Origin: Pseudomonas putida S13.1.2
GTDB lineage: Bacteria; Pseudomonadota; Gammaproteobacteria; Pseudomonadales; Pseudomonadaceae
Length of the DNA stretch: 64,000 nucleotides
Reading direction: 5' to 3'
Assembly: GCF_000498395.2 (NCBI RefSeq)
Contig: NZ_CP010979.1
Coordinates: forward strand, 1,922,001-1,986,000
Shown here: piece by piece, positions 1-8,119 of the stretch
Layout: the number at the start of each line of letters is the position of its first letter
How positions within the stretch are numbered: position 1 is the stretch's first letter
Made by a program: the position numbers and the translations under genes
Notes under the pieces: model-generated
What the model saw: the letters and a program-made list of their open reading frames with translations, nothing else
Database searches by the model: none
What the model was told of the DNA's origin: nothing

Positions 1-300
1 CAATTGCTCCAGCGGCTGCCTGGCGCGTACATCACGGCGGCGGATGCTGAGGCTGACTGGCTCGCCTTCATGCTCAAGGGTGGTCTGGATATCGCGGAAA
101 CGAAAGCCAACTGGAAATTGCAGGTTGAAACCCGCGAAGGTGAAACCGCTGGCCACATCCTGCAGCACTGCCGGCACGGGTTCCGGTGTGGGCACAGGTT
201 CGGGCACATGAGCAGCTTCTGCCAGCTTGGCCAGGCGCGCTGCCTCCTCTTGCGCTTCGCGCCTGGCGGAGATGCGGTCGTAGATCGAGGGCTTGTACAT
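1..300 (-). CDS. T6SS effector adaptor, Eag/DUF1795-like (partial)
   Basis: The reading frame starts at the ATG whose complement is 298-300, with AAGG just upstream, and runs off the left edge after 100 codons. It has a charged, alanine-rich N-terminal helix (about residues 8-31), a proline-rich linker (VPEPVPTPEP) and then a segment containing FPVGFRFRD and EGEPVSLSIRRRD. That segment resembles the start of DUF1795/DcrB-fold Eag adaptors, which hold the transmembrane N-termini of PAAR/Rhs effectors and load them on VgrG. It begins 10 bases after vgrG on the same strand, so a VgrG-linked effector, possibly an Rhs protein, is likely beyond the edge. The N-terminal extension is longer than in the Eag proteins I know, and the family call rests on a partial domain. 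Confidence 0.6.
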   Translation of the reverse strand, partial: MYKPSIYDRISARREAQEEAARLAKLAEAAHVPEPVPTPEPVPAVLQDVASGFTFAGFNLQFPVGFRFRDIQTTLEHEGEPVSLSIRRRDVRARQPLEQL

Positions 301-310
301 GTACCTTGCC

Positions 311-2164
311 TCAGTCGTTGATCCGCACTGCGGCGCCAGTGATTTGGGTGGTGTCGGTACTGGTGGTCACGATGACTTTGCCTTTGATCTCGATGCCTTC
401 CGGGGTCAGCGTGATGCTGCTGTCGCCCACCTGCAGGATGATGTGCTGCTTGGCGGCCACCTGGATGAACTGGTTGTCGACCTGCAGGGTGTAAGAACCT
501 TCGGTCACTTGCACCACGGTGTCTTTCTTGACCGTTTCGGTGTGCGTACCGCCAACCGTAATCGAGCGGTTGTTCCCTACATCATGGGTCTCATCCAGCT
601 CGATTTCGGTATCCATGTTGCGCTCGGCATGCATGATGATCTGCTCGGCGCCGGCCTTGTCTTCGAAGCGGAAGAAGTTGGCGGTACCGCCGTCGCCCTT
701 CATCGAACGCGTCAAGAACCCACTCTGGGTCTTGTTCGCCGGCAGCGACCATGGCGGGGTGTTGGTGCTGTTGTACAGGCTGCCCATGATCAGCGGCCGG
801 TCGGGGTTGCCGTCGAGGAACACCACAACCACTTCGTCGCCTATGCGTGGGATCTGGATGCTGCCGAAGCCGCCGCTGGCGCCAGACTGGGTGACGCGTA
901 CCCAGCAGGAGCTCTGATCATTGAATTCACCGTTACGATCCCAGTGGAACTGTAACTTCACCCGCCCCAGCTCATCGGTGTAGATCTCTTCGCCGTGTGG
1001 ACCGACCACAATGGCAGTCTGCGGGCCGCTGATACCCGCCCTTGGGGTGCGCAATGCGGGGCGGAACGGGATTTTACGGCGGATGCAGCTAAAGCTGTTG
1101 CGGTAGCCCGCTTCGCCATCGTTGGCATAGTTGTTCTGTCCCCAATGGGTGACGGAAAGCAGCAGAAACTGGCGATCGTCCGGGGCGTCGTTGTCGTGAT
1201 CGTAATGCTGGCTCAGCTCGAAGTAATGGCCAGGTTCCATGGCGCGGCAATTACTCTCGCCATGGAAGGTCTTGCCGTCGACTTCCATCGCCTCCAGCCG
1301 ACGACGAGCCTTGCGCATGCCTTCATCGGAATCGGCATAGCCGTAGAGGCCTTCATATTCGAAGACCTCGTACTGGCCTACCTCACCCTGCTGGTTGACC
1401 GAGTTCAGCTGCACCAGATGCGGGTTACCGGGTTGCTTGTAGTCGAAGGACTTGAGGGTCAGGCGGGTTGGCTGCATCCGTCGCGCCGACGACCACGCCG
1501 TGATCGAGTCGGCGGTTTCGGTGACCGAAGCACTGTGGTAGCGGATCAGCGGCTGGCGCTCCAGCTGCGGAAGCATGCTGCTGTCATCGCTGATGATCAT
1601 GCGATGGCCTTCCTGGGAGTGCTCGAAGGTGAAGAACAGCCCTTCCTGCTCGAGCAGGCGCAGCACGAAATTCAGGTCCGATTCCTGATACTGCGTGCAG
1701 TAGCTGATTGGCTTGAGCGGCTGGCTCAGACGGAACTCATGCTCGGCCAGGGACAGGTAGTAATCGAAAACTTCCTTGACGATCTGCTCGGTGGTCTTGT
1801 CCTGGAAGATGCGCGAGTCGCGGCGACGGCTGAGAATCCAGATCCAAGGCACCAGTTCAGCGGTGTAGTTGGCAATGCCGCCATCAGCACCGGTGTGCAC
1901 GAAGTCCGACACGTGCGCACTGATGTACCTTGTGGTGCCGTCGGCCAAGGCAATCCCCAACGTGACCTTCTTGCCGATAAGCTTCTTCAGTTCGATGCGA
2001 GCGTCTTGCGAAATGAGGTGTGCCTGGAAACTGAACAACTCCGAAATCGCCTCGCGGCCGCTGAAGCTGAGGAGTTGCAGTTCTTGCTCGGGAGGCAGTG
2101 GAGAATCGAAGGTGAACAGGCGTTGATGCTGGGTGAGCATCGACTCGAGGGCATCCGTAATCAT
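311..2164 (-). CDS. vgrG: T6SS spike protein VgrG
   Basis: 617 residues, a usual VgrG length. The N-terminal two thirds resemble gp27 (FTFDSPLPPEQ near the start; YCTQYQESDLNFVLRLLEQEGLFF about residue 160). The gp5 OB-fold follows, marked by DELGRVKLQFHWDRNG and the conserved WVRVTQSGASGGFGSIQIPRIGDEV about residue 400-440. The C-terminal beta-helix repeats (GNNRSITVGGTHTETVKKDT) form the needle. There is no extra C-terminal enzymatic domain, so this is a structural carrier, not an evolved VgrG. It trimerises on top of the Hcp tube and delivers bound effectors. It is divergent from the effector gene at 2432, with 267 bases between them, and is followed by the Eag-like adaptor. Confidence 0.96.
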   Translation of the reverse strand: MITDALESMLTQHQRLFTFDSPLPPEQELQLLSFSGREAISELFSFQAHLISQDARIELKKLIGKKVTLGIALADGTTRYISAHVSDFVHTGADGGIANYTAELVPWIWILSRRRDSRIFQDKTTEQIVKEVFDYYLSLAEHEFRLSQPLKPISYCTQYQESDLNFVLRLLEQEGLFFTFEHSQEGHRMIISDDSSMLPQLERQPLIRYHSASVTETADSITAWSSARRMQPTRLTLKSFDYKQPGNPHLVQLNSVNQQGEVGQYEVFEYEGLYGYADSDEGMRKARRRLEAMEVDGKTFHGESNCRAMEPGHYFELSQHYDHDNDAPDDRQFLLLSVTHWGQNNYANDGEAGYRNSFSCIRRKIPFRPALRTPRAGISGPQTAIVVGPHGEEIYTDELGRVKLQFHWDRNGEFNDQSSCWVRVTQSGASGGFGSIQIPRIGDEVVVVFLDGNPDRPLIMGSLYNSTNTPPWSLPANKTQSGFLTRSMKGDGGTANFFRFEDKAGAEQIIMHAERNMDTEIELDETHDVGNNRSITVGGTHTETVKKDTVVQVTEGSYTLQVDNQFIQVAAKQHIILQVGDSSITLTPEGIEIKGKVIVTTSTDTTQITGAAVRIND

Positions 2165-2431
2165 ATCAATGCATCCTGCATCAAGCTGGAAATCTCACAA
2201 TGAAAACGCGCTTGGCTGAGGCTGTCAAATGATGGCGATAAGCCAGAGCAACTCACATCGAGGACAAAAGCCGCGTGCAACTGGTGCATCATGGGCCGGT
2301 GTATCAGTCGACACTTTCTTGATTAATTACATCGAAATATGTCCTCCGGTTTGATCTGCTGGAGGTCTGGAGTGTAGGCTCCCTACGCCTCGCCATGAGG
2401 CAGTAGATCGCGACTATCAGGGAGAATCGCC

Positions 2432-3457
2432 ATGAGCGTGAGCGAAAGCCAACTCAGCCAACTGGACCGGGAGATGGACCAGAATCACCGGGAAATGGTG
2501 ATCATGTCGATAGAAGACTTCCACGCACAGGCCCAGTTAGCCCAGCAGGCACATGGCGCCACGCAGCCTCCGCAAGTGTGTACTCGCACGCAGGGTGACC
2601 TTCTGACCGGTACCTGGAACGGCGTGAAATCCACCTACAATGGCCTGCCCCACACCTTCGTCAACACTACTTGGGGCGTGCCTACGGCCATGGCAGCCTG
2701 GGACGCGAAAAACATCGTCGGTTTCATTCGTGACATGAACGGGATGGGCACGAAAGTACGCTACACCGTGCGCAATGGTAAGCAGTACGTGATTCTCACC
2801 GGCTACCCAGGCCTGCGCAAAACGCTCAATGCAACACGCTATGGTGTTCAGAACGCCAAGTTGGTCAGCATGGGCATCGGCAAATACGGCGTGCGCGGCT
2901 CTTCCATCAAGGGCTTCAAGCTCTCGTGCTATGTGGCGGTAGCCATCGAAGTCGCAGAGTGGGTGTTTGGCGACGAGCACATCATGAGCGACCTGTTTGG
3001 CGGCATTGGGGTGGAGTTGATCAAGGCTGGCATCGCTTCGGCGCTCGGCTACGCCGCAGCGCTGGCTGCTGGCGCACTGTTCACGGCAGCCGCAGCACCG
3101 GTCATCGCCGGTGCGCTGGTCGTTTTTGCAGTGGGCCTTGGGCTTAATGCACTGGACAACCACTTCGGCATCAAGAACGCAGTGAAGGCCGGCCTGCGCT
3201 ATGCCGTGGATCATATCGAGGCAATCCACAAGACCATCACCGAGATCAAGCCAGCCGACCTGCGTCGCTATGCTGAAGAAACGGCTACCAACATCGCAGG
3301 CAGAATTGCCGACGAGCTTTACGATGAAGCCAAGTCGTGGATCATCCGCAAAGTGCGCCCCGACGGGATCGACCTGCCAAACTGGCCAAGCGCACCCCGC
3401 CTGCCATCGATGCCTTCATTGCCATCGCTGCCCACGTTCAACCTGCCCAAGTTCTGA
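2432..3457 (+). CDS. Candidate T6SS effector, membrane-acting type
   Basis: 341 residues, preceded by a good ribosome-binding site (CAGGGAG, 8 bases before ATG). I do not recognise a named catalytic domain. A polar N-terminal 100 residues are followed by a mixed region. About residues 190-240 form a long glycine/alanine-rich hydrophobic stretch (GIASALGYAAALAAGALF, VIAGALVVFAVGLGLNAL) that could form a membrane hairpin. The tail is rich in proline-serine repeats (LPSMPSLPSLP). There is no signal peptide. It lies between vgrG and the T6SS operon and is followed two bases later by a small membrane protein, the arrangement of an effector/immunity pair. A pore-forming or membrane-disrupting role is inferred from composition and context. 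A structural N-terminal domain of a polymorphic toxin family is the alternative. Confidence 0.55.
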   Translation: MSVSESQLSQLDREMDQNHREMVIMSIEDFHAQAQLAQQAHGATQPPQVCTRTQGDLLTGTWNGVKSTYNGLPHTFVNTTWGVPTAMAAWDAKNIVGFIRDMNGMGTKVRYTVRNGKQYVILTGYPGLRKTLNATRYGVQNAKLVSMGIGKYGVRGSSIKGFKLSCYVAVAIEVAEWVFGDEHIMSDLFGGIGVELIKAGIASALGYAAALAAGALFTAAAAPVIAGALVVFAVGLGLNALDNHFGIKNAVKAGLRYAVDHIEAIHKTITEIKPADLRRYAEETATNIAGRIADELYDEAKSWIIRKVRPDGIDLPNWPSAPRLPSMPSLPSLPTFNLPKF

Positions 3458-3459
3458 AA

Positions 3460-4017
3460 ATGACTACACACTCTTCACAGATATCACCCGGGCTATCGCC
3501 TCTCAAGATCAGGTTGCTGGCTGTTGGCATGATTGCCGCAATGCTGCTGGTTGGCGCCATTTCCGTTTATGCTTACCTCAACTACCTGTTCCCGCTCTAC
3601 GGCAGGCTCCTGCGCGGGGCCCCAGTGGTCGAGACGCCGTATCTCGCATTTGGCCTGCTCATGGCTCCGCCGGCACTGGCCATTCTGCTGGTGGGCAGCG
3701 CGATTTGCGCCTGGACGGGTAAAAAGTTCGACCCTCCTCCTGCCTCACGGCTACACCGTTTCCAGACTCAGATGTTCGGGTTGTCACTGAAGACACTGCT
3801 TTATGTCGTTCCAGCAGTGATGATTCTGACAACCGTGGCGTTGCTGGCCAGAGGCTATTCGCCCTGCCCGAAACTGTTGATATCAGGTTCTGCCTGGCAG
3901 TTGTTCTGGGTCAACGATGACCGGGTCTGCTTTAAACCGGATCACTACATAAATGACAATTGGCCCTGCAAAGTCATCAATGGCAAGGATGTTTGTATTC
4001 AGGTCGATGGCCGCTGA
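3460..4017 (+). CDS. Probable immunity protein, three-helix membrane protein
   Basis: 185 residues. The ATG at 3460 is two bases after the effector stop and is preferred over the upstream ATG at 3337, which lies inside the effector gene. Three hydrophobic helices are clear (about residues 15-42, 64-88 and 108-131). A C-terminal domain of about 50 residues carries four cysteines (PCPK, VCFK, PCKV, VCIQ) that could form disulfides, suggesting a periplasmic domain. It has no enzyme motif. A membrane protein next to a hydrophobic effector fits immunity against a toxin acting on the inner membrane. Translational coupling to the toxin gene would guarantee co-expression. The function is inferred from context only. 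Confidence 0.5.
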   Translation: MTTHSSQISPGLSPLKIRLLAVGMIAAMLLVGAISVYAYLNYLFPLYGRLLRGAPVVETPYLAFGLLMAPPALAILLVGSAICAWTGKKFDPPPASRLHRFQTQMFGLSLKTLLYVVPAVMILTTVALLARGYSPCPKLLISGSAWQLFWVNDDRVCFKPDHYINDNWPCKVINGKDVCIQVDGR

Positions 4018-4089
4018 GCCGGTGACTTTTGCTGTTCGGGTCATCAACCAATAATGCCTGGGGGCGTGCCCCCCTGGGCCAACCCGAAA

Positions 4090-4293
4090 AGACACCTTGT
4101 TGCGATCTTTCGAACAGCCGCGTCGCCAGCGCCCTGATGTGTTGCGACCAGGCGACCTTGGCCACCCCTCAGGCGGCATCCCGGCAACACCATACAGCGC
4201 CCCCGCAATCTGCCCCGCCGTCGCTGCCACGCTGTCAGCATCATCGGCAAGATTGGCAGCCAGCAGGATTGCATCCCTGAAGTTGTCCGTGTG
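4090..4293 (-). pseudogene. Remnant of an ADP-ribosylglycohydrolase C-terminus
   Basis: On the minus strand, [18 protein letters not shown] is followed by [20 protein letters not shown]. This matches the C-terminal metal-binding region of ADP-ribosylglycohydrolases (family pattern F-x-A-A-x-x-G-x-D-x-D-T-x-A-A-x-x-G-x-x-A-G-A-x-x-G). The frame then shifts: the expected continuation [21 protein letters not shown] is in another frame (ATG about 4165), with the break near the PPEGW codons about 4166. Sequence 5-prime of 4293 no longer resembles the family. Only about 70 codons survive, so the gene is dead. These enzymes remove ADP-ribose from proteins and serve as immunity proteins for ADP-ribosyltransferase T6SS toxins (the Tre1/Tri1 pair). 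The link to T6SS immunity is inference from position. Confidence 0.7.
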
Positions 4294-4532
4294 CCCAACG
4301 GGTGGACGCTTGATAACACCCTTTCGGCGCGGCACATTTCGTCGCACTGCCATCATCCTGACGTGCCCCGTCAAAACCTCTGGGAGAACACGGTCCGCGC
4401 AAAAATGAGACCGGATTCACTTTTTGTAAAAAACTTCTGCAAATAATTTTTCTCACGCTCATACCCGTCGCACACCCACGTTTTGGGGCTTGAACCCCCA
4501 TTTTTCGCGCCTGAACCCGTTTGTCAATATCA

Positions 4533-4548
4533 CGGCGCCATCATTGCG
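4533..4548 (+). promoter_or_regulatory. Possible sigma-54-type -24/-12 box
   Basis: CGGCGCCATCATTGCG has GG and GC separated by exactly 10 bases, with TTGC at the -12 side, resembling the TGGCAC-N5-TTGCA consensus with about three mismatches. It is about 195 bases before the first T6SS operon gene. One imperfect match in several hundred bases is not strong, and a sigma-70 promoter elsewhere in this AT-rich stretch is equally possible. Confidence 0.25.
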
Positions 4549-4740
4549 TCACATCACAAAACGGGGAAAAAATCGCCACCCAAGCGGAACTTCTTCCGCA
4601 GCGAGGTGCCCTACTCGGCATTGCTGGCAACACGATATTCATGTGCCAGCACTCAAGTTTTCCGCCGTCGAGAGGCGCAATTTCAGGTCCACGCCACTGG
4701 CGTTTCAGGACGATCAAGCAGGCACACGGACGATGCACCG

Positions 4741-5490
4741 ATGACACAGACATTCGATGTCGAAGCACTGATCAAGCTGCGTAGCCAGACGCGGGCGATC
4801 TCCGATGCGCTGAAGGCGCAGGCGGCGGATTACCTTGCCACCGTGGCACCGCTGATCCGTCCGCAAACCCTGTTTGGCGAATACCTGCAAGGCGCCCAGC
4901 GCAGCAGCGGGCGCGAAACCCAGGGCCACTTCCAGGCCCTGGTCGAACTCTACGAGCGTATCGGCTCGGCCGCGCCGTTCCAGCTGGTCACCGAGCTGGA
5001 AGTACCGCTGAACCTGATCAGCACCACCCCCGAACTGTTCCCGCTGGAATACGACAAGGTCCTCGAACAGAGCGGCCAGACCATCCGTATCACCAGCCCA
5101 ACCCGCTGGGTAGTGGGCTTCCACGCCTTCGACCTGGCGCGGTTTCGCAATGTCATCAAAGACCCCAACCGCAGCAGCGCCGAGCTGTACCGCTTCGTGG
5201 TGCACTACCTCGTGCTGTTCTACTGCCTGAGCAAGTCGCCTGGCCTTGGCCGGCTGTTCGAAGGCCTGCGCTACGGGCTGAGCTTCGAACGCCTCAAAGG
5301 CTTTGGCGACCTGCCGTTCTGCGTCATCAGCTCGCCGGTGCGCTCGGAACTTCCCGACGATTCGGTCATCCGTAGCAGCACGCAAATTGCCGGCAACACC
5401 AGCTTCGAAGAACTGGTGGGCCGCGACAACATTCTGGAAATGAACGACGACATCCGTCAGCGCCTGCTGCTGACGATCGAAGGACTGTAA
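4741..5490 (+). CDS. T6SS operon accessory protein of unknown fold
   Basis: 249 residues from the ATG at 4741 (MTQTFDVEAL). The frame is open further upstream, but that part looks non-coding. It is soluble with no signal peptide. The middle is rich in Leu/Phe/Tyr helices (SAELYRFVVHYLVLFYCLSK, about residues 143-162) and the protein ends acidic. It is not ImpA/TssA, TssE or any other core subunit. Being the first gene of the operon, 64 bases before tssB, it is most likely a structural or assembly accessory. P. putida K1-type systems with a short TssA are reported to have an extra sheath-stabilising partner (TagB type). This gene is a candidate for that role, but I cannot confirm it from sequence. 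Confidence 0.55.
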   Translation: MTQTFDVEALIKLRSQTRAISDALKAQAADYLATVAPLIRPQTLFGEYLQGAQRSSGRETQGHFQALVELYERIGSAAPFQLVTELEVPLNLISTTPELFPLEYDKVLEQSGQTIRITSPTRWVVGFHAFDLARFRNVIKDPNRSSAELYRFVVHYLVLFYCLSKSPGLGRLFEGLRYGLSFERLKGFGDLPFCVISSPVRSELPDDSVIRSSTQIAGNTSFEELVGRDNILEMNDDIRQRLLLTIEGL

Positions 5491-5554
5491 CCCGCAGTGC
5501 CCCACACCGGGCCGCGCAATGATTCGCAGCGAACTGCTAGCACTGGAGAACACG

Positions 5555-6094
5555 ATGGCGAAGAAGGAAAGCACCCAGCACAAACTCGACCGCGTCCGCG
5601 CGCCGCGGGTCCATATCACCTACGACGTGGACATCGGCGATGCCATCGAGAAAAAGGAGCTGCCCTTCGTCGTCGGCGTACTGGGCGACTTTTCCGGCAA
5701 CCCGCTGGAGCCGCTGCCCAAGCTCAAGGACCGCAAGTTCGTCTTCATCGACCGGGACAACTTCAACGGTGTGCTCAAGGGCATCAAGCCACGCCTGACC
5801 TACCGGGTCGACAACACCCTGGCCAAGAACGGCACCCAGCTGGGCGTGGAGCTGAACTTCAACAGCCTTGAAGACTTCGAGCCACAGAACGTGGTCAAGC
5901 AGGTCGAGCCGCTGCGCAAGCTGCTTGAAGTGCGCAACAAACTGGCCGACCTGCGCAACAAGATGGGCGGCAACGACAAGCTCGAAGAGCTGCTGATGGA
6001 CGTGCTGCAGAACACCGAAAAACTCAAGACCCTGGGCAAGGAATTCGGCCGTGAAGCCGAAGTGAAAGACCCATCCAGCAGCGATCGCGCCTGA
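5555..6094 (+). CDS. tssB: T6SS contractile sheath small subunit TssB
   Basis: 179 residues. The start at 5555 is chosen because GGAG lies 8 bases upstream; the in-frame ATG at 5519 adds 12 residues without a good site. The IpB/VipA family pattern is clear: RVHITYDVDIGDAIEKKELPFVVGVLGDFSG near the N-terminus and FVFIDRDNFNGVL about residue 60. The C-terminal helix carries the charged VRNKLADLRNKMGGNDKLEELL. TssB pairs with TssC to build the cytoplasmic sheath that contracts to fire the Hcp/VgrG needle and is later recycled by ClpV. tssC starts 14 bases after the stop. Confidence 0.96.
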   Translation: MAKKESTQHKLDRVRAPRVHITYDVDIGDAIEKKELPFVVGVLGDFSGNPLEPLPKLKDRKFVFIDRDNFNGVLKGIKPRLTYRVDNTLAKNGTQLGVELNFNSLEDFEPQNVVKQVEPLRKLLEVRNKLADLRNKMGGNDKLEELLMDVLQNTEKLKTLGKEFGREAEVKDPSSSDRA

Positions 6095-6108
6095 GCAGGA
6101 GCCCGAAC

Positions 6109-7611
6109 ATGACCGACAAGCAAACCGCACCGCAACAGGCCGGCGAACTGGTCGAAGTAGAAAACTTCGCGCCACAGCCCTCACTGCTTGACAGCATCAT
6201 TTCGCAAAGCCGCGTGGCCCGTTCCGACACCGAGCGCAACCGCACCCGCGACCTGATTGGCGAATTGGTGAACCAGGTGCTCGAAGGTGAGATGACGCCG
6301 AGCAAAGACCTGATCGCCGTGCTCGACTCGCGTATCGCCGAGATCGATTCGATGCTCTCCGAGCAGATGAACGAGATCATGCACGCCCGCGAGTTCCAGC
6401 AGCTGGAAGCCTCCTGGCGCGGCCTGAAATACCAGGTAGACCAGACCGAAACCAGCACCACGCTGAAGATCCACCTGCTCAACGCCTCGAAGAAAGACCT
6501 GGTACGCGACCTGAAGGCCGCCAGCGAATTCGACCAGAGCGCGCTGTTCAAGAAAGTCTACGAAGAAGAGTACGGCACTTTCGGTGGCGCGCCGTTCGGT
6601 ATGCTGATCGGTGACTACGAGTTCAACCGCAACCCCGAAGACATGTACCTGCTGGAAGAGATCTCGCACGTGGCAGCGTCGGCGCATGCACCGTTCATCT
6701 CCGCCGCCTCCCCCGAGCTGTTTGGCTGGGACTCGTTCACCGAGATGTCCGGCCCGCGTGACCTGGCAAATCTCTTCGACACCGTCGAGTACGCCAAGTG
6801 GAAGTCGTTCCGCGCCTCGGAAGACTCACGCTACGTCGGCCTCACCCTGCCCCACGTGCTCGGCCGCCTGCCATATGGCCCTGATACCACGCCGGTGGAA
6901 GAATTCAACTTCGTCGAAAGCGTCGACGGCCGCGACCACAACAAGTACTTGTGGATGAACGCCGCCTATGCCCTCGGCACCCGCGTCACCGATGCCTTCG
7001 CCCGCTACGGCTGGTGCGTGGCCATCCGCGGCGTAGAAGGTGGCGGCCTGGTCGAAGGCTTGCCAACCCATACCTTCAAGACCGACGACGGCGAAATCGC
7101 CCTCAAGTGCCCGACCGAGATCGCCATCACCGACCGCCGCGAAAAAGAGCTGTCGGACCTGGGCTTCATTCCCTTGGTGCACTGCAAGGGCACCGACTAT
7201 GCCGCGTTCTTCGGCACCCAGTCGGCGCAGAAGCAAAAGCAATACAACACCGACATCGCCAACGCCAACGCACGCCTGTCGGCCCAGCTGCAGTACATCT
7301 TCGCCACTTCGCGCATCGCCCACTACATGAAGGCAATCATGCGCGACAAGATCGGCAGCTTCGCCTCACGCATGGACGTGGAGCGTTTCCTCAACCAGTG
7401 GCTGGCCAGCTACGTGCTGCTGGACGACACCGCCAGCCAGGAGGCCAAGGCCAAGTTCCCGCTGCGCGAAGCCCGCGCCGAGGTGTTCGAGGTACCAGGC
7501 AAGCCAGGCGTGTACAAGGCCGTAACCTACCTGCGCCCGCACTACCAGCTCGACGAACTGACCGCCTCGCTGCGCCTGGTCGCCGAACTGCCTCAAGGGG
7601 CGCGCGGCTGA
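6109..7611 (+). CDS. tssC: T6SS contractile sheath large subunit TssC
   Basis: 500 residues, normal for VipB/TssC. Hallmarks include LEASWRGLKYQVDQTETSTTLKIHLLNASKKDL (about 98-130), the GAPFGMLIGDYEF segment, EISHVAASAHAPFISAASPELFG about 184-206 and LGRLPYG about 252. Near the C-terminus lies FASRMDVERFLNQWL. The ribosome-binding site AGGAG lies 8 bases before the ATG. With TssB it forms the six-start helical sheath. It is followed 25 bases later by tssE. Confidence 0.97.
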   Translation: MTDKQTAPQQAGELVEVENFAPQPSLLDSIISQSRVARSDTERNRTRDLIGELVNQVLEGEMTPSKDLIAVLDSRIAEIDSMLSEQMNEIMHAREFQQLEASWRGLKYQVDQTETSTTLKIHLLNASKKDLVRDLKAASEFDQSALFKKVYEEEYGTFGGAPFGMLIGDYEFNRNPEDMYLLEEISHVAASAHAPFISAASPELFGWDSFTEMSGPRDLANLFDTVEYAKWKSFRASEDSRYVGLTLPHVLGRLPYGPDTTPVEEFNFVESVDGRDHNKYLWMNAAYALGTRVTDAFARYGWCVAIRGVEGGGLVEGLPTHTFKTDDGEIALKCPTEIAITDRREKELSDLGFIPLVHCKGTDYAAFFGTQSAQKQKQYNTDIANANARLSAQLQYIFATSRIAHYMKAIMRDKIGSFASRMDVERFLNQWLASYVLLDDTASQEAKAKFPLREARAEVFEVPGKPGVYKAVTYLRPHYQLDELTASLRLVAELPQGARG

Positions 7612-7636
7612 CAGCCGGTGTGTACAGGGATGACAC

Positions 7637-8119
7637 ATGAGTAACCAGGCCCGCCTGCTGCCCTCGCTGCTCGACCGACTGCTGGACGACCGTCCGTTCC
7701 AGTCGGCCGAGCCGGCCGCGCAGCGCACCTGCTCGCTGGCCGAGTACAAGGCCAGCATCGTCCGTGACCTTGAGGTGCTGGTGAATACCCGCCAGTCCCT
7801 GGTCGCCGAAGAGCTCGACGGCTTCAGCCAGCTCGGTGGTTCCATCCTTGAATACGGCATGCCCGACTTCATCAGCCGCAGCGTGCTCGACCCACATGAC
7901 CGCCGCCTGATCCAGCAACAGCTGGAGCGGGCGATCAGTACCGGAGACCGGCGTTTCCGCCGGGTCCGTGTGCAGCTGTTGGCCCAGCAAAACGGCCACC
8001 GCATGTTGACCTTCCGCGTGGACGCCGTATTGCGTCTGCAGGACATCAGCCGCCAGGTCTCTTTCGACGCCGTGCTGCAGGTCAACACCCAGGAATACAA
8101 AGTGCAGAACCTCAACTGA
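7637..8119 (+). CDS. tssE: T6SS baseplate wedge protein TssE (gp25-like)
   Basis: 160 residues with the gp25/GPW fold. LPSLLDRLLDD opens the protein, then the conserved SILEYGMPDF about residue 71-80, and VRVQLLAQQNGHRMLTFRVDAVL near the C-terminus. In T6SS and contractile phages this protein links the baseplate wedges to the first sheath ring. The stop codon overlaps the tssF start as TGATG, which implies translational coupling. There are no anomalies in length. Confidence 0.93.
   Translation: MSNQARLLPSLLDRLLDDRPFQSAEPAAQRTCSLAEYKASIVRDLEVLVNTRQSLVAEELDGFSQLGGSILEYGMPDFISRSVLDPHDRRLIQQQLERAISTGDRRFRRVRVQLLAQQNGHRMLTFRVDAVLRLQDISRQVSFDAVLQVNTQEYKVQNLN

Larger units (their letters stand above)
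4018..4740. other. 723-base gap before the T6SS operon
   Basis: No intact gene is visible. About 4090-4293 holds the ADP-ribosylglycohydrolase remnant listed separately. About 4430-4530 is noticeably AT-richer than the surroundings, as expected for a promoter region, and contains TTTTGGGG/CCCCCATTTTT (about 4481-4506), a short weak hairpin. A possible sigma-54-type box lies at 4533-4548. The open frame that continues upstream from the 4741 start has no protein-like character (Arg/Ser/His rich) and no ribosome-binding site, so I treat it as untranslated. Confidence 0.6.

Noticed and set aside
4060..4073. GGGGGC-GT-GCCCCC palindrome after the immunity gene as a terminator
   Set aside because: The loop would be two bases and no T-run follows, so it is not a credible intrinsic terminator.
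4483..4740. 86-codon N-terminal extension of the first T6SS operon gene
   Set aside because: Ser/Arg/His-rich, non-conserved-looking, AT-rich promoter-type DNA and no ribosome-binding site; the start at 4741 begins the protein-like part.
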